64,000 nucleotides of DNA from Micropruina glycogenica (GCF_039524395.1 NZ_BAAAGO010000008.1); one strand, 5' to 3'; positions 25,508-34,133 are shown, numbered from the stretch's first letter. Notes: generated by a model not told the origin, from the sequence alone. Program-made: numbers and translations.

Positions 25508-25663
25508 CTCGGCCGACTACTGAGCGTACTAGAGGCTCCGCGACCCCGGCAAAGCGGGCCGTGGCGACACACTCTCGAGTGCCCCACGAGGGCAGACCAC
25601 CCTACTAGTGGAGTCAACTACTACACTCGGTGTGTCTCAAAACGAAAACCCGAGGAATCACAC

Positions 25664-27256
25664 ATGTCCGAGCCCAAACGCGCCTCGTCCGAACCAGCGG
25701 ACGACGCGCCCGTCGCCGACCCTGTCGACAACCCCCGGCGGGTCGCCGGTCACGGCCGGTTCCGCTGGGCAGTGTTGTGGACGGTGCTCGGCACCCTGCT
25801 TCCTGGACTCGGCCTGTGGCACGCCGGACGCAAGGTGGCCGGATCCATCGTGATGGGCCTGTTCGCCCCGCTGATCATCACCGTGGCGTACCTGGCCACC
25901 GGCGGACGCGCCCGCATCTTCACGCTCGCCACCAACGTCGACGTGCTCAACGGCGTCGCCATCGGCATGATCGCCCTGGCGGTGCTCTGGGTCGTGGTGA
26001 TCGCCACCACGCACTTGGCGCTGCGTCCGGTGCGCCCCACGGGCCTGCAGCGTGGACTCGGCGGTGCGCTGGTGCTCGTGCTGTCGCTGGCCGTCGCCAC
26101 TCCGCTCGCCGTGGGCGCCGAATACTCCCACACCGCCGCGGTGACGCTGGGTTCACTCTTCAACGACGACTCCACCGACCCGGCCTCCACCACGTCCGCC
26201 ACCCCGGGCTCGACCGCCAGCGCCGACCCCTGGAACGGCAAAGACCGCATCAACGTGCTGGTGATCGGCGGCGACTCGGGCACCAACCGCGACCCCAGCC
26301 TCGGCCTGCGCGCCGATGCCGTGATGATGGCGTCCATCGACACCCGCAGCGGCGCGGCCACGCTGTTCTCACTGCCCCGGCAGACGAGCAGAATCCCCTT
26401 CCCGAAGGGCTCGGTGCTGCACGACCTCTACCCCAACGGGTTCTACGACGGCGTCAGCGGTAACAACGCCGAATACTTTCTCAACGCCATGTACAACAAC
26501 GTTCCGCCGCGCCTGGCCAAGGGCGCCCTCGGCGCGAACGTGAAGAACGTCGGCGCAGAGGTGATGAAGATCGGCGTCGGCGAGGCGCTGGGCCTGGGCA
26601 AGGCCGACTACTACGTGATCATCAACATGGACGGCTTCAAGTCGTTCATCAACGCGCTGGGCGGCATCACCCTGAACGTGAACTACCGCATTCCGATGGG
26701 CGGCAAGACCAGCGAGAACATTCCGCCGAAGGAGTGGATCGAGCCCGGGCCGAACCAGCACATGAACGGCCGGTACGCGCTCTGGTACGCCCGCGGCCGC
26801 TACCACGTGAAGGGCTCGGATTACAGCCGCATGGAGCGTCAGCGCTGCGTGATCAACGCCGTGGTGCAGCAGGCCAAGCCGGAGGTTGTGCTGGCAAACT
26901 TCGAGAAGATCGCGTCGGCCAGCACGAAGACCATCTCGACCGACATTCCGCGCAGCAAGCTGCCGGCCCTGATCGACCTGGCCATGAAGGTCAAGGGCAC
27001 CAACCTGCACAGCGTGGTGTTCCAGCCGGGTGTGGTCGGCTGGGTCAGCGCCAACCCGCCGTGGGCGGCCGTGCAGCGCCGCGTGCAGCAGGCTCTGAAA
27101 GAGGCCGACAAGGCCGGGAGCAACAAGACGGCGACGGCGTCGGCCAGCCCGTCCGCCACGGAGTCGACGAGCGCCGAGCCGACCAAGAAGTCGACGAAGG
27201 CCGGCAAGACGGACGACCTGAGCGACTCCTGCGCCTACCATCCGGTCAAGGACTGA
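25664..27256 (+). CDS. LytR-CpsA-Psr (LCP) family cell-wall glycopolymer ligase
   Basis: A 530-residue protein. An acidic N-terminus precedes four membrane segments (about residues 36-56, 62-80, 98-116 and 128-146), more than the single anchor of classical LCP proteins. The extracellular LCP domain begins with RINVLVIGGDSGTNRD near 200. It continues through RADAVMMASIDTRSGAATLF, SLPRQTSRIPFP and the active-site region ALWYARGRYHVKGSDYSRME. A Lys/Ser/Thr tail ends the chain. LCP enzymes transfer lipid-linked glycopolymers to peptidoglycan or arabinogalactan. The ATG follows GAGGAA. Confidence 0.93.
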   Translation: MSEPKRASSEPADDAPVADPVDNPRRVAGHGRFRWAVLWTVLGTLLPGLGLWHAGRKVAGSIVMGLFAPLIITVAYLATGGRARIFTLATNVDVLNGVAIGMIALAVLWVVVIATTHLALRPVRPTGLQRGLGGALVLVLSLAVATPLAVGAEYSHTAAVTLGSLFNDDSTDPASTTSATPGSTASADPWNGKDRINVLVIGGDSGTNRDPSLGLRADAVMMASIDTRSGAATLFSLPRQTSRIPFPKGSVLHDLYPNGFYDGVSGNNAEYFLNAMYNNVPPRLAKGALGANVKNVGAEVMKIGVGEALGLGKADYYVIINMDGFKSFINALGGITLNVNYRIPMGGKTSENIPPKEWIEPGPNQHMNGRYALWYARGRYHVKGSDYSRMERQRCVINAVVQQAKPEVVLANFEKIASASTKTISTDIPRSKLPALIDLAMKVKGTNLHSVVFQPGVVGWVSANPPWAAVQRRVQQALKEADKAGSNKTATASASPSATESTSAEPTKKSTKAGKTDDLSDSCAYHPVKD

Positions 27257-27261
27257 CCCTT

Positions 27262-27307
27262 CTCGCTGGTCGAACTCTGCTCGCTGGTCGAGCTTGTCGA
27301 GACCGTT
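27262..27307. repeat. Family-1 repeat, two adjacent copies
   Basis: Two imperfect head-to-tail copies of CTCGCTGGTCGA..., the second with the full core, lie in the gap after the LCP gene stop. Confidence 0.8.
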
Positions 27308-27339
27308 GGTAGGGCCTCGACCGACGAGATCAGGGCCAC

Positions 27340-27753
27340 TCAGAGTTGGCTGCTGTAGCCGCGGCTCGCATCGAGCCGGCGCACCAGGTCGCCGGTCAGG
27401 TGAATCAGCTCGGCGGTGACCCCGCGCTGGCTGACCAGCCGCACCCGGTGGTCGGGGCCGTGGTGAATCACCAGGGTGGTGGGCGACTGGGTGAGCTTGG
27501 TCACGTCTTCCCACCGGCCCTCTTCGTGGGCGTCGGGGCCGTCGATCACATACCCGTCGTCGGTGAGTGCGACCCGCACCCGCATCTTGCGCCACGTGGT
27601 GGCGGCCACGATGCACAGCCCGACCGCGCCGGCCAACAGAATCCAACCGACGATCGATAGCGCGACGGGCAGCCGGGCCGCCGAGCCGGCCACGATCAGG
27701 CCGGCACCGGCAACGGCGAGCAATGCGGCGAGGCCGACGGCGCGCAGCGGCAT
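27340..27753 (-). CDS. Small membrane protein with PH-like cytoplasmic domain
   Basis: About 137 residues. Two membrane helices (residues 6-24 and 28-47) are followed by a compact domain beginning RKMRVRVALTDDGYVIDG, with alternating strands like the bacterial PH-like domains of small actinobacterial membrane proteins. No enzymatic motif is visible and the role is unknown. The start is uncertain: ATG 27753 and a GTG five codons upstream both lack a ribosome site. The gene ends convergently with the LCP gene. Confidence 0.7.
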   Translation of the reverse strand: MPLRAVGLAALLAVAGAGLIVAGSAARLPVALSIVGWILLAGAVGLCIVAATTWRKMRVRVALTDDGYVIDGPDAHEEGRWEDVTKLTQSPTTLVIHHGPDHRVRLVSQRGVTAELIHLTGDLVRRLDASRGYSSQL

Positions 27754-27786
27754 GGGTGGAGTAAGCACATGAACGCGGGACGACAC

Positions 27787-27872
27787 GCGGCGAGGGTGGG
27801 ATTCGAACCCACGGAGCGTTTCCACTCGGCCGCTTTCAAGGCGGCTGCACTAGTCCACTATGCGACCTCGCC
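27787..27872 (-). tRNA. tRNA-Ser, anticodon UGA
   Basis: An 86-nt class II tRNA. The acceptor GGCGAGG pairs with CCTCGCC, the anticodon arm is GCCGC-CTTGAAA-GCGGC (TGA), and there is a long variable arm and a T-arm GTGGG-TTCGAAT-CCCAC. It is the second serine tRNA in the window. Confidence 0.95.
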
Positions 27873-27929
27873 CGGCCTCACATCGTAGTGGTTGTCGCCG
27901 ACACTCGTGACACGTGCCAGGCTTGGGCC

Positions 27930-28904
27930 ATGCGAGCGATCGTGACGGACGGTTTCGGCGGGCCCGAGGTGCTGCAACTGGCCGAGGTGCCCGACCCGGT
28001 GGCGGGGCCGGGCGAGGTGGTGATCGCCGTGCTGGCTTCGGGGGTCAACCGGGCCGACCTGCTGCAGAGGCAGGGCCACTACCCGCCGCCCGACGGGGCG
28101 TCCGACATCATCGGACTCGAGGTGGCCGGCCACATCCACTCCATCGGCTCGGGTGTCGAGGGCTGGCAGGTCGGTGAGCCCTGCGTGGCCCTGCTGGCCG
28201 GTGGCGGCTACGCCGAACTGGTCGCGGTGCCGGCGGGTCAGGTCGTCCGGCCACCAGAAGGGGTCGATCTGGTCACCGCTGCCGGGGTGATCGAAGTCGC
28301 GGCCACGGTGGCGTCCAACCTGACCCGGGTTTCCCTGGCGCCTGGCGAGACGTTTCTGGTGCACGGCGGCACCGGCGGCATAGGCACGTTCGCCATTCAG
28401 TACGCGGCGGCCCTGGGTGCGCGGGTGTTCGCCACAGCAGGTACGGCCGACAAACTCGCCCTGTGCCGCGACCTCGGCGCCGAAGCGGCCTTCGACTACC
28501 ACGACGACTGGTTGGGGGCGCTGCTCGGCGCCACCGCGGCACGCGGCGCTGACGTGATTCTCGACGTGATGGGTGCTGCGTACCTCGATTCGAACATCGA
28601 CGCGCTCGCCGACGACGGACGGCTGGTGGTGATCGGCCTGCAGGGTGGCCGCAAGGGCACCCTCGACCTGTCGAAACTGCTGGCCAAGCGGGGGTTGGTG
28701 ACGGCAACCAGCCTGCGCGGACGTCCGCTGGAACAGAAGGCGGCCATCTGCGTCGAGGTGCAACGAACGGTCTGGCCCATGTTCTCCGCGGGCCGCATCA
28801 AGCCCGCGTGGGAGACGCGCTTCCCGGCCGGCAGCGTCCGGGCCGCACACGAGCACCTCGCCTCGGGCGACGCGGTGGGCAAACTGGTGCTCACCTGGTC
28901 GTGA
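27930..28904 (+). CDS. NAD(P)H:quinone oxidoreductase (zinc-free MDR family)
   Basis: A 324-residue medium-chain reductase. The N-terminal GroES-like domain begins MRAIVTDGFGGPEVLQLAEV, with the quinone-reductase signature NRADLLQRQGHYPPPDG. The Rossmann fold holds the nucleotide loop VHGGTGGIGTFAIQ. No catalytic-zinc cysteines or structural zinc lobe are present, placing it with QOR/TP53I3-like reductases that reduce quinones or enones using NADPH. The N-terminal homology starts at ATG 27930, which decides the start. Monocistronic. Confidence 0.92.
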   Translation: MRAIVTDGFGGPEVLQLAEVPDPVAGPGEVVIAVLASGVNRADLLQRQGHYPPPDGASDIIGLEVAGHIHSIGSGVEGWQVGEPCVALLAGGGYAELVAVPAGQVVRPPEGVDLVTAAGVIEVAATVASNLTRVSLAPGETFLVHGGTGGIGTFAIQYAAALGARVFATAGTADKLALCRDLGAEAAFDYHDDWLGALLGATAARGADVILDVMGAAYLDSNIDALADDGRLVVIGLQGGRKGTLDLSKLLAKRGLVTATSLRGRPLEQKAAICVEVQRTVWPMFSAGRIKPAWETRFPAGSVRAAHEHLASGDAVGKLVLTWS

Positions 28905-28930
28905 CCGCGAAACGGCTGCCGGCTCCAGCA

Positions 28931-28998
28931 ACGTGACTGCCCTTGTGACACGTAACTGCCTGCGTGCGGGCAGCGACGTGTCACAAAGGCAGTTACGT
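28931..28998. repeat. Palindromic repeat family 4, copy C (longest)
   Basis: Arms ACGTGACTGCCCTTGTGACA and TGTCACAAAGGCAGTTACGT form a nearly complete 68-nt palindrome with an inner CTGCC/GGCAG stem and TGCGTGCG loop. It lies between two convergent genes. Confidence 0.9.
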
Positions 28999-29060
28999 GG
29001 GCGGCACACAGAGAAAAGGACTGCCTTGACCCCTTGAGACCGCCCCGTTCCCCGGCGTGC

Positions 29061-29426
29061 TCAGTGCTGTGACGCCGTTTCTGCCGCGGCGAGCCCGGCC
29101 AGCACGTCGGCCGGGCTGAGGTCGTAGCCGGACGCTCCCTTGCCCGACCAGTTCACGCCGACCAGAAACCCGTTGCTCTCCAGATCGGGCAACCAGGCGT
29201 CGCGGAAGTCCACGAGGCTGACCGGTTCGAGCTCGAAGTCGCGATATGCGGGCACCGTGTCGACCACCTTCTGGGCCCGGCTCTTCAACGACCAGAACGG
29301 CATCGCACGTACCCCGTGCCGGTTCTTGGGTGCGGGAACTCCGCCGTCGTCGGCGACGGTGAACACCTGCTGGTTGCGAATCACCTCGGCGAAGAACGCC
29401 GAGGCCTGGGCTGCGCTGGTCGACAT
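29061..29426 (-). CDS. DUF2750 protein
   Basis: A 121-residue cytoplasmic protein matching DUF2750: an N-terminal helix (SAAQASAFFAEVIRNQQVFT), then VADDGGVPAP, FWSLKSRAQKVVDTVPAYRD and GVNWSGKGASGYDLSPADVL. The family has no established function; the pattern suggests a small alpha/beta fold. No obvious operon partner. The ATG begins immediately before the conserved helix. Confidence 0.82.
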   Translation of the reverse strand: MSTSAAQASAFFAEVIRNQQVFTVADDGGVPAPKNRHGVRAMPFWSLKSRAQKVVDTVPAYRDFELEPVSLVDFRDAWLPDLESNGFLVGVNWSGKGASGYDLSPADVLAGLAAAETASQH

Positions 29427-29456
29427 CGCAGCATCTTCGCAGATACCACCGATCCT

Positions 29457-29511
29457 GCTGGTCGAGCTCGTCGAGACCGCGGTAGAGGGGTCTCGACAGG
29501 CTCGCCCGGCG
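29457..29511. repeat. Family-1 inverted pair
   Basis: A core GGTCGAGCTCGTCGAGACC is opposed by GGTCTCGACAGGCTCGCC, separated by 13 nt, forming a large hairpin. Confidence 0.75.
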
Positions 29512-29528
29512 GCAGCGAACCGTCACGC

Positions 29529-29610
29529 GTGGCGCGAGCTAGGGACGGTTCCTAACTCGCGCCACTCGGAGATTGGCGTGAGTTGGGAACCGTCCCCAAC
29601 TCACGCCACT
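29529..29610. repeat. Repeat family 3: two palindromes abutting an ABC gene stop codon
   Basis: The first palindrome (29529-29565) begins GTGGCGCGAGCTAGGGACGG. The second (29573-29610) is GGCGTGAGTTGGGAACCGTC followed by its mirror. The second ends directly at the stop codon of the ABC exporter gene, so it would form the 3' end of that mRNA. Confidence 0.85.
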
Positions 29611-31533
29611 TCAGCTGCGCCAGGTGTGCCACAGCCGGGCGTACTCGCCGCCGGCGTCCAGCAGTTCCTGGTGCGAGCCCAACTCGGCGATGCGGCCGTC
29701 GATGACCACCGCGATGCGGTCGGCGTCGTGCGCGGTGTGCAGCCGGTGCGCGATCGCCACCACCGTGCGTCCAGCCAGCAGAGCGGCCATCGACCCCTCG
29801 AGATGACGCGCGGTGCGCGGGTCGATCAACGACGTGGCCTCGTCGAGCACCAGCGTGTGCGGGTCGGCCACCACCAACCGGGCCAGCGCCACCTGCTGCG
29901 CCTGCGCCGGAGTGAGCTGGGTGCGCCCATGGCCGAGCACGGTGTCGAGGCCGTGCGGCAGCTTCTGCACCCAGTCGATGGCGTCCACCGCGCGCAGGGC
30001 GGCCAGCACCGCGGCATCACCCTGCTCGGGGGTCAACTGCTGATCGCGCGCCAGCACGATGTTGTCGCGCACGGTGCCGACGAACACGTGGTGCTCTTGC
30101 GTGACCAGCGCCACCTCGGTGCGCAGCAACTCCAGCGGCAGGGTCATCAGTTGCACCCCGCCGACCTCGACCTCACCGGTGCGCGGCCCGTTGATGCCTG
30201 CCAGCAGCCGGCCCAGCGTCGACTTGCCCGACCCGGACGGCCCCACCACCGCCAGCCGTTCCCCGGGCTGCAGGTCGAGGTCGACGCCGTGCAGCACGTC
30301 GCGGCCCTCGCGGTAGGCGAAGCGCAGGTCGTGGCCCACCAGGTGCTGATCCGCCGGACGAGCCTCACCCGGCACCCGGTCCTGCGGCACGTCGGCGATG
30401 CCCAGCAGACGCGTGGTCGCCGCCAGGCCGATCTGCAGCCGGTCGGCCACCTGAATCAGGCGGTCGAGCGGATCGACCAGCAACTGCACGTAGATCGCCG
30501 CCGTGGTGATCTGTCCGATCGTCACCCAGCCGTTGGCGTACCCCCAGGTGCCCAGCACCACCACGGCCACCAGCGGCAACTGGAAGCTCGCATCGAGAAA
30601 GATGAACAGCAGGTTGCGCAGCGTCATGGTGTAGCGCTCGGCCTGGTTGCTCACGTCGATGTCGCCCTCGCCGATGTCAATACGACGGTCTTGCAGGCCC
30701 AGCGCCTCGATGGTGCGCGCCCCCTCGACCGTTTCGGTCATCGACGAGTTGATGCGCGAGTAGGTGCCCGATTCGGTGATGTAGCCGGGCATGGCGCGGC
30801 GCAGGTAGACCCGGGTGACGGTGACCAGCACCGTGATCGAGATCGCCAGCGGCAAGGCCAAGAACCACGAGTTCAGCACCATCGCCACCAGGGTGAGCAC
30901 GACGATCACCAGCGACATCACCAGTTGCGGGAACGCCCAGCGCACCGACTCGCTCATCTTCGACACGTCCGAGGTGATGCGGGTCAGCAGGTCACCCGAG
31001 CTGGCCGACTCGACCCGGCCCAGGGGCAGCCGCAGCACGGTGCGAACGATCGCCTCGCGGGCGGCGGCCAGCATGTCGTAACCGAACACGGCGGACGCCC
31101 GGCGGGCTGCGAAGGTGAGCAGCGACTGCAGCACCACGACTCCGGCCACGCCCAGAATGATCGCGTCGACGGCCGCCAGTGGGGTGTTGCCGGCCGCGAC
31201 CTGGTCGACCAGGTCGCCAAGCATGCGGGGCACGATCAGGCCGGCGGTCGCCGCCAGCACGTTGAACGCGATCACGGCGGCCAGCAGCCAGCGCCGGGTC
31301 GACAGCAACGAACCCACGAAGGCGAAGGCCTTGGAGTTGTGCGCCACCGGCAGCCCCTGCTCGGGGTTGCGGGACGCCGCGAAGAATGCCTCGGCGATGT
31401 CTTGGCGCAGCCTGAACCGGTGCGCCAGGGCCGGCAGGCCCGGCAGCGGGTACGCCAGATCGGGTGGCAACTCGACCCGGTTGGGGGCGTCCGACCAGGT
31501 GGAGGCGGACGTGGCGAGTTGGTCAGTGCTCAT
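29611..31533 (-). CDS. Heterodimeric ABC exporter subunit with intact Walker A but degenerate signature
   Basis: A 640-residue half-transporter: a six-helix type I exporter domain (about residues 70-370) and a C-terminal ATPase. Walker A (GPSGSGKST, near 436), Walker B (LVLDEATS, near 564) and the switch histidine (AIAHRLH, near 596) are canonical. The ABC signature, expected as LSGGQ, reads LTPAQAQQ (near 542). It starts 11 bp inside the upstream exporter gene. Its partner has the mirror-image defect, so together they should form one functional ATP site. The substrate (lipid, peptide or drug) is not readable. Confidence 0.92.
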   Translation of the reverse strand: MSTDQLATSASTWSDAPNRVELPPDLAYPLPGLPALAHRFRLRQDIAEAFFAASRNPEQGLPVAHNSKAFAFVGSLLSTRRWLLAAVIAFNVLAATAGLIVPRMLGDLVDQVAAGNTPLAAVDAIILGVAGVVVLQSLLTFAARRASAVFGYDMLAAAREAIVRTVLRLPLGRVESASSGDLLTRITSDVSKMSESVRWAFPQLVMSLVIVVLTLVAMVLNSWFLALPLAISITVLVTVTRVYLRRAMPGYITESGTYSRINSSMTETVEGARTIEALGLQDRRIDIGEGDIDVSNQAERYTMTLRNLLFIFLDASFQLPLVAVVVLGTWGYANGWVTIGQITTAAIYVQLLVDPLDRLIQVADRLQIGLAATTRLLGIADVPQDRVPGEARPADQHLVGHDLRFAYREGRDVLHGVDLDLQPGERLAVVGPSGSGKSTLGRLLAGINGPRTGEVEVGGVQLMTLPLELLRTEVALVTQEHHVFVGTVRDNIVLARDQQLTPEQGDAAVLAALRAVDAIDWVQKLPHGLDTVLGHGRTQLTPAQAQQVALARLVVADPHTLVLDEATSLIDPRTARHLEGSMAALLAGRTVVAIAHRLHTAHDADRIAVVIDGRIAELGSHQELLDAGGEYARLWHTWRS

Positions 31534-33391
31534 CGTCGTCCTCCATTCCTCGGTTGATCACGGCCCGGTAGCCGGGGTGGTTGCGAATCAGGTACTCGTG
31601 GGTGCCGCTGGCCTGCAGCCGTCCGTCGGCCAGAAACGCCACCCGGTCGGCGCGGTGCACCAGCAGCGGCGACCCGGTCATCACCACGGTCGTGCGCCCG
31701 CGGCGATGGTCGGCCAGCCGGCCGGCGATCGCCTCTTCGGTGTGGGCGTCGACCGCCGAGGTGGGCTCGACCAGCACCAGCACCTCGGGGTCGGCCAACA
31801 GCGCCCGGGCCAGCACCACCCGCTGCCGCTGGCCGCCGGACAGTCCGCGACCCTTCTCGTCCACCCGGCTGGCCCAGCCGTGGGGCAGTCCGTCGAAGAC
31901 GTCTTCGGCGGCGGCCGTCCAGAGCGCGCCTTCGGCCTGCTCACGGCTGTGCACGCCCAGCGGGTCGACGGCCTGCTGAAAGGTGCCGGCGAACAGCTGG
32001 CTGCCGGCGTCCGAGACGAGCACCCGCTCGCGCAACGACGCCATGCGGTAGTGCTGGTAGTCGAGCCCGTCGGCGGTGACGCCCCAGGGCGCGGTGGCCG
32101 TCTCGGCGTCGAGGCGAGCGGCCTCTGCTCTGCGGCGCTCCTTCTCGGCGCGCGCCAGCCGAGCGGCACGGCCCTTCAGGTCGTCGTCCTCCTCCGACTC
32201 GTCGAAATGCCGGCCGGTATCGGTCGGAAGGTAGCGTCCCAGGCGATCGGCCAGCGCGGCCGACTCGTCGGGGTCGGTGCTCACCACCACCAGAAACTCC
32301 CCCGGCTCGACGCTGACGCCCGAGCGCTCGTCGACCAGCCGTGGCCGCGGCGACACGTCGCGGCTGCCGTCGACCCAGGGCAGTTCGGCGTTCAGCAGTG
32401 CGATGGTCTTGCGCGCCGACACCAGCCCGCGCACCCATTTCTGCGCCACCTCGAACATGGTCTGCAGCGGCCAGACCATGAAGATCGCATAGCCGACGAA
32501 GCTGATCAGCTGGCCCAGGGTGAGCCGTCCGGCCATCATTTCGTGCGAGCCGAGCCACACCAGAATCACCAGCAGCAGGCCCGACAGCAGCACCGACAGG
32601 GTCTCGACAACCGCCTGCCAGGTGCCGGCCGTCACGCCGAGTCGCCGCACCCGCTGCGATTGGGTGGCGTAGTTGTCGCCGAAGGTCTTCTCGCCGCCGA
32701 TGCCGCGCAGAATGCGCAGCCCGGCCACGATGTCGGCCGCCATCGAGGTGAGCTCACCGTTCTGGGTGCGCTCAGCGGTCTGGGCCCTGTTGAGCGGACG
32801 AAGCACCGGCGTCGCCGCGGCCACCATTATCGGCGCCACCAGCAGCACCACCAGCCCGAGAGGCCCGGACGTGCTGAGCATCAGGGCCGCGACCACGGCG
32901 AACGCGCCCAGCGCGCCGATCGCTCGGGCGACCACCTCGAACGTGGCACCGAAGATGTCTGAGTCGGACGACGAAATGCTCAGCACCTCGCCGGTCGGCA
33001 TGCGCCGGTTGAGCACGTGCCCGAGTTGCACCGACTTGCGGGTGACGAGCTTCTGGGTGCCGTACAGCGAGATCAGCCAGCCGCGCACCGCGTAGGTGTG
33101 CATCACGATTCCGCTGGCCGCGCCGATCAGAATCACCACGGTGAGCAGCGACGCCCACAGGGCCGTGGCACCCCAGTCACCCACCAAGATGCCGGCGTCG
33201 ATCGTTCGCCCCAGCAAGAACGGGCTCAACGCGCTGGGTAGAAACCACGCCAGGCTGGCGGCGGCGAATGCTGCGAGCACGTCGGACTGCACGCGCAGCG
33301 TCCACAGCAGAAATCGTGCTGGGCTGCGCGTGTCCGGCCTGGCGGTTTCGGCGCGCGTGTAGGCGTCGATCCGCGGTGGGAAATCGTGCAT
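31523..33391 (-). CDS. Heterodimeric ABC exporter subunit lacking Walker A and switch His
   Basis: A 622-residue half-transporter with the same architecture. Its ATPase domain keeps a canonical LSGGQRQR signature (near 514) and a Walker B-like VLVLVEPTSAVD. The Walker A region reads VVVSTDPDESAA (near 365) with no GxxGxGKS/T, and the H-loop reads VVMTGSPLL with no histidine. A charged insert of about 45 residues (ESEEDDDLKGRAARLARAEK onward) follows the missing P-loop. It therefore cannot bind ATP conventionally and must supply its signature motif to the partner encoded just downstream. A single frame and normal codon use argue against decay. Confidence 0.92.
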   Translation of the reverse strand: MHDFPPRIDAYTRAETARPDTRSPARFLLWTLRVQSDVLAAFAAASLAWFLPSALSPFLLGRTIDAGILVGDWGATALWASLLTVVILIGAASGIVMHTYAVRGWLISLYGTQKLVTRKSVQLGHVLNRRMPTGEVLSISSSDSDIFGATFEVVARAIGALGAFAVVAALMLSTSGPLGLVVLLVAPIMVAAATPVLRPLNRAQTAERTQNGELTSMAADIVAGLRILRGIGGEKTFGDNYATQSQRVRRLGVTAGTWQAVVETLSVLLSGLLLVILVWLGSHEMMAGRLTLGQLISFVGYAIFMVWPLQTMFEVAQKWVRGLVSARKTIALLNAELPWVDGSRDVSPRPRLVDERSGVSVEPGEFLVVVSTDPDESAALADRLGRYLPTDTGRHFDESEEDDDLKGRAARLARAEKERRRAEAARLDAETATAPWGVTADGLDYQHYRMASLRERVLVSDAGSQLFAGTFQQAVDPLGVHSREQAEGALWTAAAEDVFDGLPHGWASRVDEKGRGLSGGQRQRVVLARALLADPEVLVLVEPTSAVDAHTEEAIAGRLADHRRGRTTVVMTGSPLLVHRADRVAFLADGRLQASGTHEYLIRNHPGYRAVINRGMEDDDEH

Positions 33392-33519
33392 AGCCTTCCA
33401 ACGTTACGCTCGCGGGCTGTCGTTGTCGACCGGCTGCGACAGCGCACCGGCGGGTCAGTGACTCAGTCGGGCGTTCGCGGGGCATCATGGGCGAACAGGT
33501 GCGAACAAGGAGGTCCGCG

Positions 33520-33864
33520 ATGATCCAGGTGGTACCGATTCTTCGGGTCACCGACGTGGACGCGTCACTGGCCTGGTGGCAGCAACTCGGGTTCGTGCAC
33601 GACTTCACCCACCGCTACGGCGGCGGCACCACCCACCGGTTCATGGGCATTCGGCGCGACGGGGCCGATGTGTTTCTCAGCGAGAACGTGGCCGACGCCA
33701 CCGCCCCGGCCCTGGTTTTCGTGTGGGTGCCCGACGTGGACGTCATCGCCCGTCGGTTCGGCGTCGAGGTCGAGCAGCACCCCTGGGCCCGCGACTTCGA
33801 GGTGGTCGACCCCGATGGCAACCGGGTGCGGGTGGGCACCAAAGAGGTCGGCCAGTCGGCCTGA
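33520..33864 (+). CDS. Glyoxalase/bleomycin-resistance-like (VOC) protein
   Basis: A 114-residue single VOC-fold protein: PILRVTDVDASLAWWQQLGF at the N-terminus and the C-terminal strand FEVVDPDGNRVRVG. Members include bleomycin-binding resistance proteins and metalloenzymes. One C-terminal acidic ligand is present, but the usual full metal triad is not clear, so a binding role is possible. A perfect AAGGAGG eight bases before ATG 33520 fixes the start. Confidence 0.85.
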   Translation: MIQVVPILRVTDVDASLAWWQQLGFVHDFTHRYGGGTTHRFMGIRRDGADVFLSENVADATAPALVFVWVPDVDVIARRFGVEVEQHPWARDFEVVDPDGNRVRVGTKEVGQSA

Positions 33865-33893
33865 GGTCCGTCATGCCGGCGCACCCGACCGCC

Positions 33894-34129
33894 CGTCATC
33901 CCGGCGCACGCCGGGATCTCCCAACCGCACCCCACCGCCCACTCACGGCCCGTCATCCCGGCGCACGCCGGGATCTCCCAACCGCACCCCACCGCCCACT
34001 CACCACCCGTCATCCCGGCGCACGCCGGGATCTCCCGACCGCACCCATGCGCTGACTCAGGGGAGAGATTCCGGCTTTCGCCGGAATGACGGAACGGTGC
34101 CGGAATGACGCAACGGTGCCGAAATGACG
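33894..34129. repeat. Repeat family 2 array: three exact-period 57-bp units plus inverted copies
   Basis: Units starting at 33894, 33951 and 34008 each carry the hairpin CCCGGCGCACGCCGGG inside CGTCATCC...GGATCTC, followed by an almost identical spacer. From about 34064 the motif appears in the opposite orientation (GATTCCGGCTTTCGCCGGAA), then two short CGGAATGACG echoes. The block fills the gap between convergent genes. Confidence 0.9.
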
Positions 34130-34133
34130 ATGC

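Noticed and set aside
27858..29009. A long minus-strand open frame opposite the quinone oxidoreductase gene
   Set aside because: It shadows a well-supported gene; its composition is Gln/His/Arg-rich as expected of the antisense of high-GC coding sequence, and its start lies in a palindromic repeat.
31523..33391. The exporter subunit lacking Walker A as a pseudogene
   Set aside because: The frame is uninterrupted over 622 codons, LSGGQ is intact and the partner has exactly the complementary defect, which argues for functional asymmetry.
33894..34060. The 57-bp tandem units as a CRISPR array
   Set aside because: The spacers between hairpins are nearly identical rather than unique, unit length is fixed, only three units exist and no cas genes are present.
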